A stretch of DNA of 64,000 bases, taken from the NCBI GenBank assembly GCA_947466585.1, contig CANIEU010000002.1:124001-188000 (forward strand), given 5' to 3'. The stretch is from Fibrobacterota bacterium. GTDB taxonomy: Bacteria > Fibrobacterota > Fibrobacteria > UBA11236. Shown piece after piece: positions 17,385 to 26,846 of this stretch (positions within the stretch are counted from its first letter, which is position 1; each line of letters begins with the position of its first letter). A program made the position numbers and the translations under genes. The notes beneath the pieces were generated by a model that saw only the letters and a program-made list of their open reading frames with translations, made no database searches and had not been told where the DNA came from.

Positions 17385-19220
17385 TTAGTTGCGGTAGACT
17401 TGGTCCAGCTTGTTTTTAACCCGCACCGACTTGGGCAGATCCTGCGCCCATTGTTGATAGAGATTGGAGGTCTGGAACATGTCTGACTCGGCACGAGCGG
17501 ATTGAATGCGAGCGGCCTTTTCAGGCGCCGTCAGCGGATGCACTTCCACCACCTGTGCCACGATCGCACCTTCGGAGGTGGCGATCGCCGGTCCCCATTC
17601 GCCGGCCTTTTGATGCATGGCCTGGAACAAGGCTGCGCCGCCGCTGCCGAAGCCCGCTACATAGGTGTCGGACGACACCAACGGCGAGGTCTCTAGCACT
17701 GCCTTGCCCACGGTTGCGGGGGCTTCGGTCGCGGAAGCGACCTGGGCACGGATGCTGTTCGCTTCGGCGAACGCTGCTGCGGCGCGCTTGGCGCGAGCGT
17801 AGTCGGCAGCCACCGAATTGCGAGCGCGCTCGAAATCGCGACCCTTCGGGAAGAAGGCGTCCTGTTCGAGCACGTACACGCCGTCATCGCTCTGCAGAGC
17901 ATCGGAGATCTTTTGCTTGCGCTCGGAAGCACCGAAGGCAAACGAGGTCACGCCCTGCACATAGTGGCCCAGCGGCGCAATAGTGCGGCGAGCGAAGAGC
18001 GGTGTCTTTTGCACCGGAAGTCCGAGAGCCTTGGCTGCTTCCGCCAAACCGGATTTGTCGGCCTTCTCGCGGAGCCTTTCGGCAGCGGCCAGCACGCTGT
18101 CGCTGGCTTCAGTGCCGGTGGTGATGTTCAGCAGGATATGGCTAACCGAGGCTTTTTCAACACCATCCACCTTGGTGATGGAATGCATCTGGATGATGTG
18201 GTAGCCGAAAGGCGTGAGCACGGGCTTGGAAATTTCGCCCGGTGCGAGCACGAAAGCCGCCGCTGCGAATTCGGGAACCCACTCGGTGCGCGCTGCCGGA
18301 GGCAGCTTGCCGCCGTTTTGCGCGCTGCCCGCGTCGGACGAGTAGCTGCGGGCGAGTTCTTCGAAGTTTTCGCCGCCGGCGGCGCGCTCGCGCAGTTCGC
18401 CCGCGAAGTTGCGCATGAGCGCGGAGTCAGCAGGCGAGGGCAACAGCGGCAGGCGCAAGTAGGCCAGGCGCGCCGCATCGTCGGGCAGCCAGAAGCTATC
18501 GGGCAGGGATTCGAAATGGGCCTTGAGCTCGGCTTCGCTCGGGTTGGCGCCGGCGTCGGCGAATGCTTCCGCGGGCACACGGTAGTAGCGGAGTACGGCT
18601 TTGTTCTCGCGTGTCTCGAGCAGGAAGGCCTCTTCGAGATCGGTGCGGTGCACCTGAGAGCGGAACACCGACTGCAGTTGCATTTGCGGAATCAGCGTGG
18701 TCTTGAGCTGCGCTTCGATCGCGCGCATGCCCGGACGGTCGTACACCGAATCCTGGCTCAGCCAGTTGCGGTAGGCCATGATATTGATGGTGGAGTCGCG
18801 CAGAAAGTACGGCACCGATTCCACGCCCTGGTATTGGGCGAGGGAGTATCCGACGTCGCGCGGGTTCTTGGCGACCCAATCTTGCATCTCTTCCACCGTG
18901 GCCCGCAGCTCGTAGGCCTTGGTCAGCTTGTCGACCAGCAGGTTTTGAACGCGGTACTGGAAAACGTTGGCACGGAGCTGGGCGTAATCGGCGCCTTCGG
19001 GCTGGCGGCCGGTGCGCGCCTCCTCGTTGCGCATAAAGGTCTGCAGATCCTGCTGGAACGAAACCGTGGAGATTTCCACGCCGTCGACTTCGCCCACGGT
19101 GGTGTTGCTGCTCATCCCCTTCGAGGAAGGAAGATCCATCATGATCAGGCTTCCGCCGATCAGTAACGCGGCCACAACGATGGCCCACTTCGACTGCTTT
19201 TTGACCCACATCATGCTCAT
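17385..19220 (-). CDS. Membrane-anchored PpiC-type peptidylprolyl isomerase (PpiD/SurA-like)
   Basis: MSMMWVKKQSKWAIVVAALLIGGSLIMM TM segment; SurA_N-like region; parvulin-type LRERAAGGENFEELARSYSSDAGSAQNGGKL...PVLTPFGYHIIQMHSI. Confidence 0.88.
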   Translation of the reverse strand: MSMMWVKKQSKWAIVVAALLIGGSLIMMDLPSSKGMSSNTTVGEVDGVEISTVSFQQDLQTFMRNEEARTGRQPEGADYAQLRANVFQYRVQNLLVDKLTKAYELRATVEEMQDWVAKNPRDVGYSLAQYQGVESVPYFLRDSTINIMAYRNWLSQDSVYDRPGMRAIEAQLKTTLIPQMQLQSVFRSQVHRTDLEEAFLLETRENKAVLRYYRVPAEAFADAGANPSEAELKAHFESLPDSFWLPDDAARLAYLRLPLLPSPADSALMRNFAGELRERAAGGENFEELARSYSSDAGSAQNGGKLPPAARTEWVPEFAAAAFVLAPGEISKPVLTPFGYHIIQMHSITKVDGVEKASVSHILLNITTGTEASDSVLAAAERLREKADKSGLAEAAKALGLPVQKTPLFARRTIAPLGHYVQGVTSFAFGASERKQKISDALQSDDGVYVLEQDAFFPKGRDFERARNSVAADYARAKRAAAAFAEANSIRAQVASATEAPATVGKAVLETSPLVSSDTYVAGFGSGGAALFQAMHQKAGEWGPAIATSEGAIVAQVVEVHPLTAPEKAARIQSARAESDMFQTSNLYQQWAQDLPKSVRVKNKLDQVYRN

Positions 19221-19275
19221 AATGATTCTCCAGAAAGAATGCACTGGCCAGCCGCCACAGGGCGGGGCGCGCCTG

Positions 19276-19293
19276 CCCCGACGGAAGTCGGGG
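19276..19293. repeat. REP-like GC-rich hairpin
   Basis: CCCCGAC-GGAA-GTCGGGG. Confidence 0.6.
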
Positions 19294-19387
19294 AGGGGGG
19301 AAAACTACCTACACCGCAGGGTGGTCACAAGGTTTTTTGACGTCCTCAGGGCCGGGAAGGGGGCGCCCGTGGCGGCTCCGGGGGCCT

Positions 19388-19407
19388 GCCCCCGCGAAGG
19401 CGGGGGC
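19388..19407. repeat. REP-like GC-rich hairpin
   Basis: GCCCCCGC-GAAG-GCGGGGGC. Confidence 0.65.
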
Positions 19408-19523
19408 GGATTTCCGGCGCCACCCGATCTGGGCACGGCGCAACCGCATCGCCGCGGCCCCATCCATTTACCTTTTCTGCACAATCCGCCCCTTTTCGGG
19501 GCGGGCACACGGGGCGGATTTCT

Positions 19524-21173
19524 TTGGGCGCAACATCCTCCGCATATGATTTCGTCGTCGTCGGATCGGGAATCGCAGGGTTGTCCTTCGCTCTCCGTGC
19601 CGCGCAGCACGGCAAGGTTCTCGTCGTCACCAAGCGGCTGAGCGGATCCGGGTCCACCAATCTGGCGCAAGGCGGCATCGCCTCCGTGCTCGATCCGGCC
19701 GACTCCCTCGACCGCCATGTTGAAGACACCCTGATCGCGGGGGCCGGGCTTTGCCGTCGCGACCGCGTGGAAATCCTGGTGTCGAACGGGCCCGATGCCG
19801 TGCGGCGTCTGGTCGATTGGGGCGCACGGTTCACACGCGCCTCCGCCTCCAGCCGCGCGCGCGGAGTGCCCTTCGATCTCGCGCGCGAGGGCGGCCACAC
19901 CGGCTCGCGCATCGTGCACGCCGCCGACGGCACCGGCCGCGAAATCCAGCGCGCGCTCATCGACGCCGTGCGCCACAATGCGAACATCACCGTGCGTGAA
20001 AACATGCTCGCGATCGATCTGGTCACGCACAAACACCTCAAGTCCGAGCGCCCACCCCGCGGCAGCGAGGGCGGCGGCGGCGCCGTACACGGCGTGTACG
20101 CCTTGGACGCCGAGGCGAACCGCGTCGAAATGTTTTTAGGTGCTTCCACTCTGCTCTGCACCGGCGGCGTGGGTCAGGTGTATGCGCACACCACCAACGA
20201 TTCCGTGTCCACCGGTGACGGTATCGCCATGGCCTATCGCGCCGGTGCAGCCGTGGAGGATATGGAGTTCATGCAATTCCATCCCACGGCGTTTTACAAC
20301 CCCGGCAAGCCGATTTACCTGATCTCCGAAGCCCTGCGCGGCCACGGGGGCGTGCTCCGCAACAAGTCGGGCAAGCCGTTCATGGAAGGCGCGCATCCGC
20401 AGAAATCCCTCGCCCCGCGCGATATCGTGGCGCGCGCCATCGATGCGGAAATGAAGCGCACGGGCGACCCGTGCGTATATCTCGACATGACGAAACTGGG
20501 CGGGCGCGCTGATTTGCGCAAGCACTTCCCCAACATCTTCGACCATTGTCTCGCCGCCGGCATCGACATGTCGAAACAATGGATTCCGGTGGTGCCCGCA
20601 GCTCATTTTATGTGCGGCGGCATCCAGGTGGATTCCCATTCCGCCACGCGCCTCGAAAACCTCTACGCGGTGGGCGAGACCGCCTGCACCGGCGTGCACG
20701 GCGCCAACCGTCTCGCGAGCAACTCGTTGCTTGAAGGCGTCGTCTTTTCGGAACGCGCTCTCGCCCGCATTCTCGAATTCTCGCCTGCGCGCCCCAATCC
20801 GCGCCAGTTCCGCGCCTGGGACAGCTTCCGGTTACGCCCTGCGCCCGAGACCGTCATCTATGCACATTCGCTGGAAACCATCCGTTCCACCATGTGGCAT
20901 TACGTCGGCATCGTCCGCAGCGACTTCCGCCTCGCCCGTGCGGCAGAATTTCTGCACGTGATCGGACGGCAGATCCAGTCCGATTATTGGTCGTTCTCCA
21001 TGGAGCCCAATCTGATCGAACTCCGCAATCTGACCTTGTGCGCCGAACTGATCGTGCGCAGTGCGCGTCGCCGTCACGAGTCGCGCGGATTGCATTACAA
21101 CGTCGATCATCCGGCCCGCCTTCCCGTCGCGCGGCATACCGTATTGCGTCCGCCGCGCAACGCGAGTACCTAA
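19524..21173 (+). CDS. nadB: L-aspartate oxidase
   Basis: YDFVVVGSGIAGLSFALRAAQHGKVLVVTK, SGSTNLAQGGIASVL, MCGGIQVDSHSATRLENLYAVGETACTGVHGANRLASNSLLEG; start codon uncertain (TTG/GTG region). Confidence 0.94.
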   Translation: MGATSSAYDFVVVGSGIAGLSFALRAAQHGKVLVVTKRLSGSGSTNLAQGGIASVLDPADSLDRHVEDTLIAGAGLCRRDRVEILVSNGPDAVRRLVDWGARFTRASASSRARGVPFDLAREGGHTGSRIVHAADGTGREIQRALIDAVRHNANITVRENMLAIDLVTHKHLKSERPPRGSEGGGGAVHGVYALDAEANRVEMFLGASTLLCTGGVGQVYAHTTNDSVSTGDGIAMAYRAGAAVEDMEFMQFHPTAFYNPGKPIYLISEALRGHGGVLRNKSGKPFMEGAHPQKSLAPRDIVARAIDAEMKRTGDPCVYLDMTKLGGRADLRKHFPNIFDHCLAAGIDMSKQWIPVVPAAHFMCGGIQVDSHSATRLENLYAVGETACTGVHGANRLASNSLLEGVVFSERALARILEFSPARPNPRQFRAWDSFRLRPAPETVIYAHSLETIRSTMWHYVGIVRSDFRLARAAEFLHVIGRQIQSDYWSFSMEPNLIELRNLTLCAELIVRSARRRHESRGLHYNVDHPARLPVARHTVLRPPRNAST

Positions 21174-21191
21174 ACCGGGAAGCGGACTTTC

Positions 21192-22970
21192 GTGGAATTC
21201 GACTCCCCTCGGTGGTTGTGGCTATTGCCGCTCTTCGCGGCACCCGGCTTGTGGTTGACGGTGCGTCTCTACGGGCGTCCGCGTCGTCTCGGGCTTGCCT
21301 TTGCCTATGCGCTTGCCTGGATTTTGATCGGTGTGCTGGCGGTGTCACCTCGGTGGCGGTTCCGTTCCGAGACCTGGCATGCTCCGCTCGTGGTGCTCGC
21401 CGTCGATCAAAGCGGAAGCTACGCTGCGCTGGGGTCACAGGCCATTGCGCGCGCATCGGTGCGTGCCGCCCGTGCGCATTACGAAGCCTTGGGATTCACG
21501 GTGCGGGAAACCGCCTACCCGCTTGGTCGAGACGTGGCTTCCTTCCCGAACTTGCAGGCCGTTCTCGCATGGACGGACGGGCGTGACTCTTCCGAGCGGA
21601 GGGAGCTTCCCGCCCCGACGCCGTTGTTTCCCGTGGTGGTGGTACCGACGCAATCGGAAGTGCAGGGCGAACTTGTGGTGGCGGATTCGACAATGCTAAC
21701 GGTGGAATGGCGTGTGCTTGGAGGAAGGGGAAAAACGGGCGCACTTTCGCCGTCTGCCGAGCTCGTGCTGGTCGAAGGCGGAGCGATTCTGTGGAGAACA
21801 ACGCTCGTGCCACCCGCAGAAGCGCCTATCGGCGAGCGCGTCACCCTGCAGCTCACATTGCCTGCGACCCTGCGCGCGCGCGCGGCACAGGCCGATCCCG
21901 CAAGTTGGCGCGCATTGGTGCGTCCCGAACAGGGAAATCGCTTCACAGAGAACGACACGCTTGCTCTCATGGTGCGCGGGCGCAACAACCCGCGCCGTAT
22001 CCTCATCCGCCCGTTGGCGACCTTGGAAGAGCGCGGGTTGGCCGACGCTTTGCGGTCTTCCATTGTGACCGAGATTTCTTCGGGCGCAGCCGAGGAAGCG
22101 CTTCCTGCAGGAGATCCTGTGGTGACGGCGCTCGAAGTGTCTGCGCTTTCCGGTTGGCTGGCGACAGCATCGGAGGCGCGGGGTGCCGGCGCATGGCGCA
22201 CGGTGATCTGGGTTCGCGCCGGTTCGTCCACTCTCGCTGCGGTGTGGGCGGCCGCCAAGCCTGCCGGCGTGCCGGTGATCGTCTACGTTCCTTCCGATCT
22301 CGCGAACGCATCGAATGCTGCAAATGCCCAGCGAGGGGGATTCAGTGCGGATGCACGTGTCGTGTGGCGCACCGAGGGCGCGCCGTTTTTACCTGCGGGA
22401 GTGTTGCGTCTGGGCGACCTTGGGTTTGGTGATGCACGGTTCGCGCAGAACTTGCATGCGCCCGATCCCTTGCTTGAAGCGCTCGCCTACGCTGAAGAAG
22501 ACGGACGCCGCGGTTTGTTGTTTTGGCGGGAGAAGGATAACGGGGTCTTCGGATGCGCGCTGCCTCCGCTTTGGAACACGACGTTTTCATCCAATTTTTC
22601 CAAGGGTTCGGGGCAGGCGACGCCGTGGTTGCAAGGGATCTCGGAGTGGGCGCGTCGGGCTTCTGAAGGCACCGGTGCGGCACAACCTTCCGCGGCGCAC
22701 GCTGCGGTCGTGACGGAATTCGACGAACTCGCTCGACTGGGAAACGACCTCGAAGTATTGAGGCGCCTTGCCGTGCGCGGCAAAGGTGAAACCATAAATA
22801 TTGTTAGTAATGATATCGATGAAAAAATCTGGCCGGCTCTTCCGGGAGGTCAGATCCGAGCCCGATCGACGCGCATGATTCCCTTGGCGCCGCCGCTTCT
22901 TACGGCACTTGCGATCGCATCGTTGTTGGCGATCGTGTGGGCGTTGCGCAAGCGCCTGCGCCTCGATTAA
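21192..22970 (+). CDS. BatA-like membrane protein with VWA/MIDAS-like DxSxS motif
   Basis: N-terminal double TM as in aerotolerance-regulator-type proteins; PLVVLAVDQSGSY; C-terminal TM PLAPPLLTALAIASLLAIVWAL. Confidence 0.65.
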   Translation: MEFDSPRWLWLLPLFAAPGLWLTVRLYGRPRRLGLAFAYALAWILIGVLAVSPRWRFRSETWHAPLVVLAVDQSGSYAALGSQAIARASVRAARAHYEALGFTVRETAYPLGRDVASFPNLQAVLAWTDGRDSSERRELPAPTPLFPVVVVPTQSEVQGELVVADSTMLTVEWRVLGGRGKTGALSPSAELVLVEGGAILWRTTLVPPAEAPIGERVTLQLTLPATLRARAAQADPASWRALVRPEQGNRFTENDTLALMVRGRNNPRRILIRPLATLEERGLADALRSSIVTEISSGAAEEALPAGDPVVTALEVSALSGWLATASEARGAGAWRTVIWVRAGSSTLAAVWAAAKPAGVPVIVYVPSDLANASNAANAQRGGFSADARVVWRTEGAPFLPAGVLRLGDLGFGDARFAQNLHAPDPLLEALAYAEEDGRRGLLFWREKDNGVFGCALPPLWNTTFSSNFSKGSGQATPWLQGISEWARRASEGTGAAQPSAAHAAVVTEFDELARLGNDLEVLRRLAVRGKGETINIVSNDIDEKIWPALPGGQIRARSTRMIPLAPPLLTALAIASLLAIVWALRKRLRLD

Positions 22971-23002
22971 AACCGCAAAACCCTAAAAGTCACTGCCCCT
23001 TT

Positions 23003-23026
23003 GTGCAGGTGAAATTTCACCTGCAC
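23003..23026. promoter_or_regulatory. Perfect 24-bp palindrome plus extra half-site upstream of mraZ
   Basis: GTGCAGGTGAAATTTCACCTGCAC; ACCTGCACG recurs at 23032-23040, 13 bp downstream of 23019-23027. Confidence 0.75.
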
Positions 23027-23070
23027 GAAGTACCTGCACGCCCCTTCACGGCTAACCGATTGTAAAGAAA

Positions 23071-23107
23071 CGGATTATGCGAAATTTCAAAAATTTCGCG
23101 AAATCCG
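23071..23107. promoter_or_regulatory. Long hairpin upstream of mraZ
   Basis: CGGATT-at-GCGAAATTT-caa-AAATTTCGC-ga-AATCCG. Confidence 0.7.
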
Positions 23108-23118
23108 TTGCAATCACT

Positions 23119-23153
23119 TGGGTAACGGTGGTAGATTTTGGGTAATAACGGGG
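23119..23153 (+). promoter_or_regulatory. Candidate MraZ-binding repeats (10-bp phased TGGGN-like boxes)
   Basis: TGGGT at 23119, TGGTA at 23129, TGGGT at 23139, CGGGG at 23149; matches TGGGN-N5 direct-repeat architecture known for E. coli MraZ. Confidence 0.75.
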
Positions 23154-23168
23154 GAAAAGCGGGACTCC

Positions 23169-23609
23169 ATGCGGCTCGAATCATTCATCGGTAAAGCGAC
23201 TCTCGCGGTAGACTCCGCGGGCCGCACGAATTTTCCCAAAGAGTTCCGTAAGGTTCTCTCTGAGGAAAACGAAGGCCAGGTCGTGGTGACGATCGCCGGC
23301 GGCAATACGCTGGCGCTTTATCCGCTTTCGGAATGGAATCGTTACGTGCAGTATTTGGATGGACTCGGCCGCGGTGCCGATGTCAACAAATTTCGTACGC
23401 GCGTCACGTCGATGGCGAAGCTTTCCACACTCGACGCGCAGAACCGTATCGTGATCACCGCGGAACAACTCGCCTATGCGGGCATTCGCGGTGAAGTGAC
23501 CTTCGTGGGCGCCGGCAACTGTGTGCGTCTCTGGTCGCCCGAGCGCTTCACTGCCGAGGTCGCCACCACCACTCCGGACGAAGAAGTCCAGTTCTCCAAC
23601 TGGTACTGA
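23169..23609 (+). CDS. mraZ: Transcriptional regulator MraZ
   Basis: Two SpoVT/AbrB-like halves, ...DSAGRTNFPKEFRK..., ...LDAQNRIVITAEQLAYAGI...; first gene of dcw cluster. Confidence 0.92.
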   Translation: MRLESFIGKATLAVDSAGRTNFPKEFRKVLSEENEGQVVVTIAGGNTLALYPLSEWNRYVQYLDGLGRGADVNKFRTRVTSMAKLSTLDAQNRIVITAEQLAYAGIRGEVTFVGAGNCVRLWSPERFTAEVATTTPDEEVQFSNWY

Positions 23610-23620
23610 GGGGCGCCTCC

Positions 23621-24544
23621 ATGACGGACTACCACCGCCCCGTGCTGGAACAGGAGGTGGCCGACTATCTGGTCCGCGACCCTTCCGCCTCCTATCTCGA
23701 CGCGACCTTGGGCGGTGGCGGCCACACCCGTGCGCTGCTTGCGCGCCTCGCTCCCGACGGATCGCTCACCGCGCTCGACCGCGATCCGGAAGCGATCGCG
23801 CACTCGGCGACGCTTGCGGCGCAGGATATGCGTCTTCATGTTCACCAGGCTCCCTTCTCGCGGATCGCGGAATTCTGCGCGCCGGACTCGCTCGCAGGCG
23901 CCCTGTTCGATCTCGGTGTCAGTTCGCACCAACTCGACGAACGCGCGCGCGGATTCTCCTTCGAGTCCGGCGCCCCGCTCGACATGCGCATGGGCCCCGA
24001 CGCGGAGTCCTCGGCCCTCGAATGGCTCAAGAGTTGCACCGAAGAAGAACTGGCCGGAGCCTTTCATTTCAATTCGGATCTCGACCGTTCACGACCGCTT
24101 GCGCGCCGCATCAAAATCATGCTCGGCGAAGAGGCACTGCCCACCAGCGACTTGCTCCGCCGCGCCGTCGACGGCATTTATCGTCCGCGTGACAATGAGC
24201 GCGCCGGTTTGCTGGCCCGCGTGTTTCAAGCCATCCGCATGGAAGTCAATCGCGAGCGCGACGAAATCCGTTTGGGACTAACCGCCGCGGTAGGGGCGCT
24301 CGCAAAGGGAGGTCGCGTCTGCGTGCTGAGTTACCACTCGGTCGAAGATCGCGCCGTGAAGGAAACCTTTGCCGACTTCGAAAAAGACTGCGTGTGCCCG
24401 CCGGCCTTGCCGGTCTGCGTCTGCGGCGGGAAAAACCGCCAACTGCGCAAGGTGATCCGCAAGCCGCAGGAGGCTTCGGCCGAAGAGATCGCGATGAACC
24501 CGCGTGCCCGCAGCGCCAAGCTGCGCGTGATGGAGAAGGTATGA
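23621..24544 (+). CDS. rsmH: 16S rRNA (cytosine(1402)-N(4))-methyltransferase
   Basis: YHRPVLEQEVADYL, DATLGGGGHTRALLARL, ALFDLGVSSHQLDERARGFSF, VLSYHSVEDRAVK. Confidence 0.97.
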   Translation: MTDYHRPVLEQEVADYLVRDPSASYLDATLGGGGHTRALLARLAPDGSLTALDRDPEAIAHSATLAAQDMRLHVHQAPFSRIAEFCAPDSLAGALFDLGVSSHQLDERARGFSFESGAPLDMRMGPDAESSALEWLKSCTEEELAGAFHFNSDLDRSRPLARRIKIMLGEEALPTSDLLRRAVDGIYRPRDNERAGLLARVFQAIRMEVNRERDEIRLGLTAAVGALAKGGRVCVLSYHSVEDRAVKETFADFEKDCVCPPALPVCVCGGKNRQLRKVIRKPQEASAEEIAMNPRARSAKLRVMEKV

Positions 24545-24900
24545 GCTCCGGGGTCAAACTCCGCAATGTGCTCGGGTGGATGGGCGTGACGTTCTGCGTC
24601 GCCCTCGTCGCCGTGCTGCATCTTTCTAAACAACACTTGCACTCCCGCCTTTCGCGCGAGGTGTTGACTTCTTCGCGCGAGCGTGATGCACTGGCCACAG
24701 AGGTGTTGCTCCTCGAAACGGAAACGCGCGGCCTGCGATTGTACCCGCGCCTCGAAGCCATGGCACGCGAACGCCTCGGTCTGGTGAATCCGACCGAAAC
24801 GCCGATCGTCATCGAGCCCGCCGACCAGGTGGTCGCCGAGCGCACGGTCAAACCGGAAGACGGCATCCGCAGCGCGCGTTGGAAGGGGTTCTTCCGTTGA
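24541..24900 (+). CDS. ftsL: Cell division protein FtsL-like
   Basis: Small bitopic protein with TM then coiled coil, between rsmH and ftsI; ATGA overlap with rsmH. Confidence 0.8.
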   Translation: MSSGVKLRNVLGWMGVTFCVALVAVLHLSKQHLHSRLSREVLTSSRERDALATEVLLLETETRGLRLYPRLEAMARERLGLVNPTETPIVIEPADQVVAERTVKPEDGIRSARWKGFFR

Positions 24901-26846
24901 ACAACCGCCTGACGATGCTCGGGGCGGTGTTCGCCCTCTTGTGGTGCATCCTTGCGGTGCGGGTTGCGTACATCCAGTTGGTGCGCGCCTCCTATTACCG
25001 GGGCATCGCCGAAGGTCAGAGCGTCACCCGCGATGTGCTCCCGCCTTCCCGGGGAGAAGTGACGGATCGCATGGGTGTGCGGCTCGCCGTCAACGTGCAG
25101 GGCAAGCAAGCCGGTGGCGGCGCGGTCGGACGGCTTTGCCCCAACGGTCCGTTGGCCGGTCAAGTGATCGGTATGGTGGGACGCGACGGCTACGGTCAGT
25201 CGGGGCTTGAGTTGCACCTCGACCGCGATTTGCGCGGCACCGATGGTTGGCGGTACACGCGCCGCGATGCGAAACGTCGTTATGCGCCCGGGGCCTCCGA
25301 TCAGATCCAACCGCCTGTGAACGGCTTGGGCGTGCGGCTCACGCTGGATGCGCGGGCCCAATCGATCGCCGAGCTCGCCCTTGAGCGGGGCGTGCAGCGA
25401 ACCGGCGCGAAGGCCGGTGTGGCCATCATTCTCGATCCCCGTACCGGTGACATTCTCGCGCTCGCCAATTACCCATTCTTCGATCCGAACGCGCCCCGCG
25501 TCCCAGGCGCGGAGAACTGGCGCAACAACGCGGTGGCCATGGTGTACGAGCCGGGCTCAACGTTCAAGATCGTCACCGCCGCCGCGCTGCTCGAAGAAGG
25601 CCGCATTCATCCGAACGACACCATCTTCGGAGAAAACGGCCGGTGGCAGATCGGCGGTCAGTGGATCCGCGATACCCACCCGATGGGCCGGGTATCCTTC
25701 GCCGATGCGATCGCCCATTCCTCGAACATCATCTTCGCCAAGGTTTCCACGCGCATCTCCGCAGTGGCCGCTTACAAATACATCCGCTCCTTCGGGATCG
25801 GGATGAAGACCGGTATCAGTTTGCCTGCCGAAGAAAGTGGCGTACTCAAGCCCGTGGCGAACTGGAGCGGACGCACGCAACAGACGATCGCCTTCGGACA
25901 CGAAGTATCGGTTACCCCGTTGCAATTGGCCATGGCATTCGGAGCGGTCGCCAACGGCGGCGTGTTGATGCGTCCGCGTCTGGTGCAGAATTGGGTCGAC
26001 GAATCCGGGCAGCCAGTGCGCGCCGAACCGCCGCGTGCCGTGCGGCGCGTCATGTCGGCCACCGCCGCCGCCACCTTGCGCCGCATGATGGTGGGTGTGG
26101 TCGATCATGGAACCGCCGCCGAGATCCGTCATCCGTATATCGAGATCGCGGGTAAAACCGGTTCGGCCCAGAAAATCAATCCGGAGACGGGTCGCTACAT
26201 GGAAGGCAGTTATAACGCCTCCTTCGCCGGTATGGCCCCTGCAGACAATCCGGCGTTCGTTTGCCTCGTGGTGGTGGACGATCCCAAGCAATTCAAGTTC
26301 GGCGGTCAGGCGGCCGCTCCGATCTTCCGCGAGATTCTGGACCGCATGGCCGAACGTGGTATCGGCGGCAATTGGGGCGCACCCCCGGCCACGGTGACGG
26401 CCGGCACGGAGTCTCGCAATGAAGACGCGTCGGCAGGGCACCTCGATCCGAAATCCAGGGATGCATCCTTGAGATCCGCTCGGGCTGAGACTGATAAGAA
26501 AACCGAAAAGAAAACGGAAAAGGGTGGGGCAGGTGCGCATCCCGATGTGCAGATGGCCTCCTTCCATATGCCGGGTCGTTCTCCCTCTGAAACGGAAAAG
26601 TTCAGCCAGACCGGTTCCGCCACCGCCACCGCATCCGTGGGGACCGCTTCGGGTAGGCGCGCCGCGCGCGGCGAAATGCCCGACCTGCGGAATTCCGCCT
26701 TGCGCGATGCGCTGATGCGCCTGCGCGCGCTGGGTGTCGAAGTGGAATACTCCGGCGAAGGGCGCGTGCAGGAACAATTCCCGGAGCCCGGAGCGCCCTT
26801 GCGTCGCGGCGATCATGCGCGATTGAAACTCGGATGGGCCGGATGA
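24897..26846 (+). CDS. ftsI: Peptidoglycan transpeptidase FtsI/PBP with C-terminal PASTA domain (probable TTG start)
   Basis: PGSTFKIVTAA (SxxK), SSN, AGKTGSAQK (KTG); C-term GEMPDLRNSALRDALMRLRALGVEVEYSGEGRVQEQFPEPGAPLRRGDHARLKL PASTA. Confidence 0.93.
   Translation: MNNRLTMLGAVFALLWCILAVRVAYIQLVRASYYRGIAEGQSVTRDVLPPSRGEVTDRMGVRLAVNVQGKQAGGGAVGRLCPNGPLAGQVIGMVGRDGYGQSGLELHLDRDLRGTDGWRYTRRDAKRRYAPGASDQIQPPVNGLGVRLTLDARAQSIAELALERGVQRTGAKAGVAIILDPRTGDILALANYPFFDPNAPRVPGAENWRNNAVAMVYEPGSTFKIVTAAALLEEGRIHPNDTIFGENGRWQIGGQWIRDTHPMGRVSFADAIAHSSNIIFAKVSTRISAVAAYKYIRSFGIGMKTGISLPAEESGVLKPVANWSGRTQQTIAFGHEVSVTPLQLAMAFGAVANGGVLMRPRLVQNWVDESGQPVRAEPPRAVRRVMSATAAATLRRMMVGVVDHGTAAEIRHPYIEIAGKTGSAQKINPETGRYMEGSYNASFAGMAPADNPAFVCLVVVDDPKQFKFGGQAAAPIFREILDRMAERGIGGNWGAPPATVTAGTESRNEDASAGHLDPKSRDASLRSARAETDKKTEKKTEKGGAGAHPDVQMASFHMPGRSPSETEKFSQTGSATATASVGTASGRRAARGEMPDLRNSALRDALMRLRALGVEVEYSGEGRVQEQFPEPGAPLRRGDHARLKLGWAG

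Noticed and set aside
17913-19166. 417-aa ORF on + strand
   Set aside because: Antisense shadow of the PpiC-type isomerase gene.
25557-26816. 419-aa ORF on - strand
   Set aside because: Antisense shadow of ftsI.
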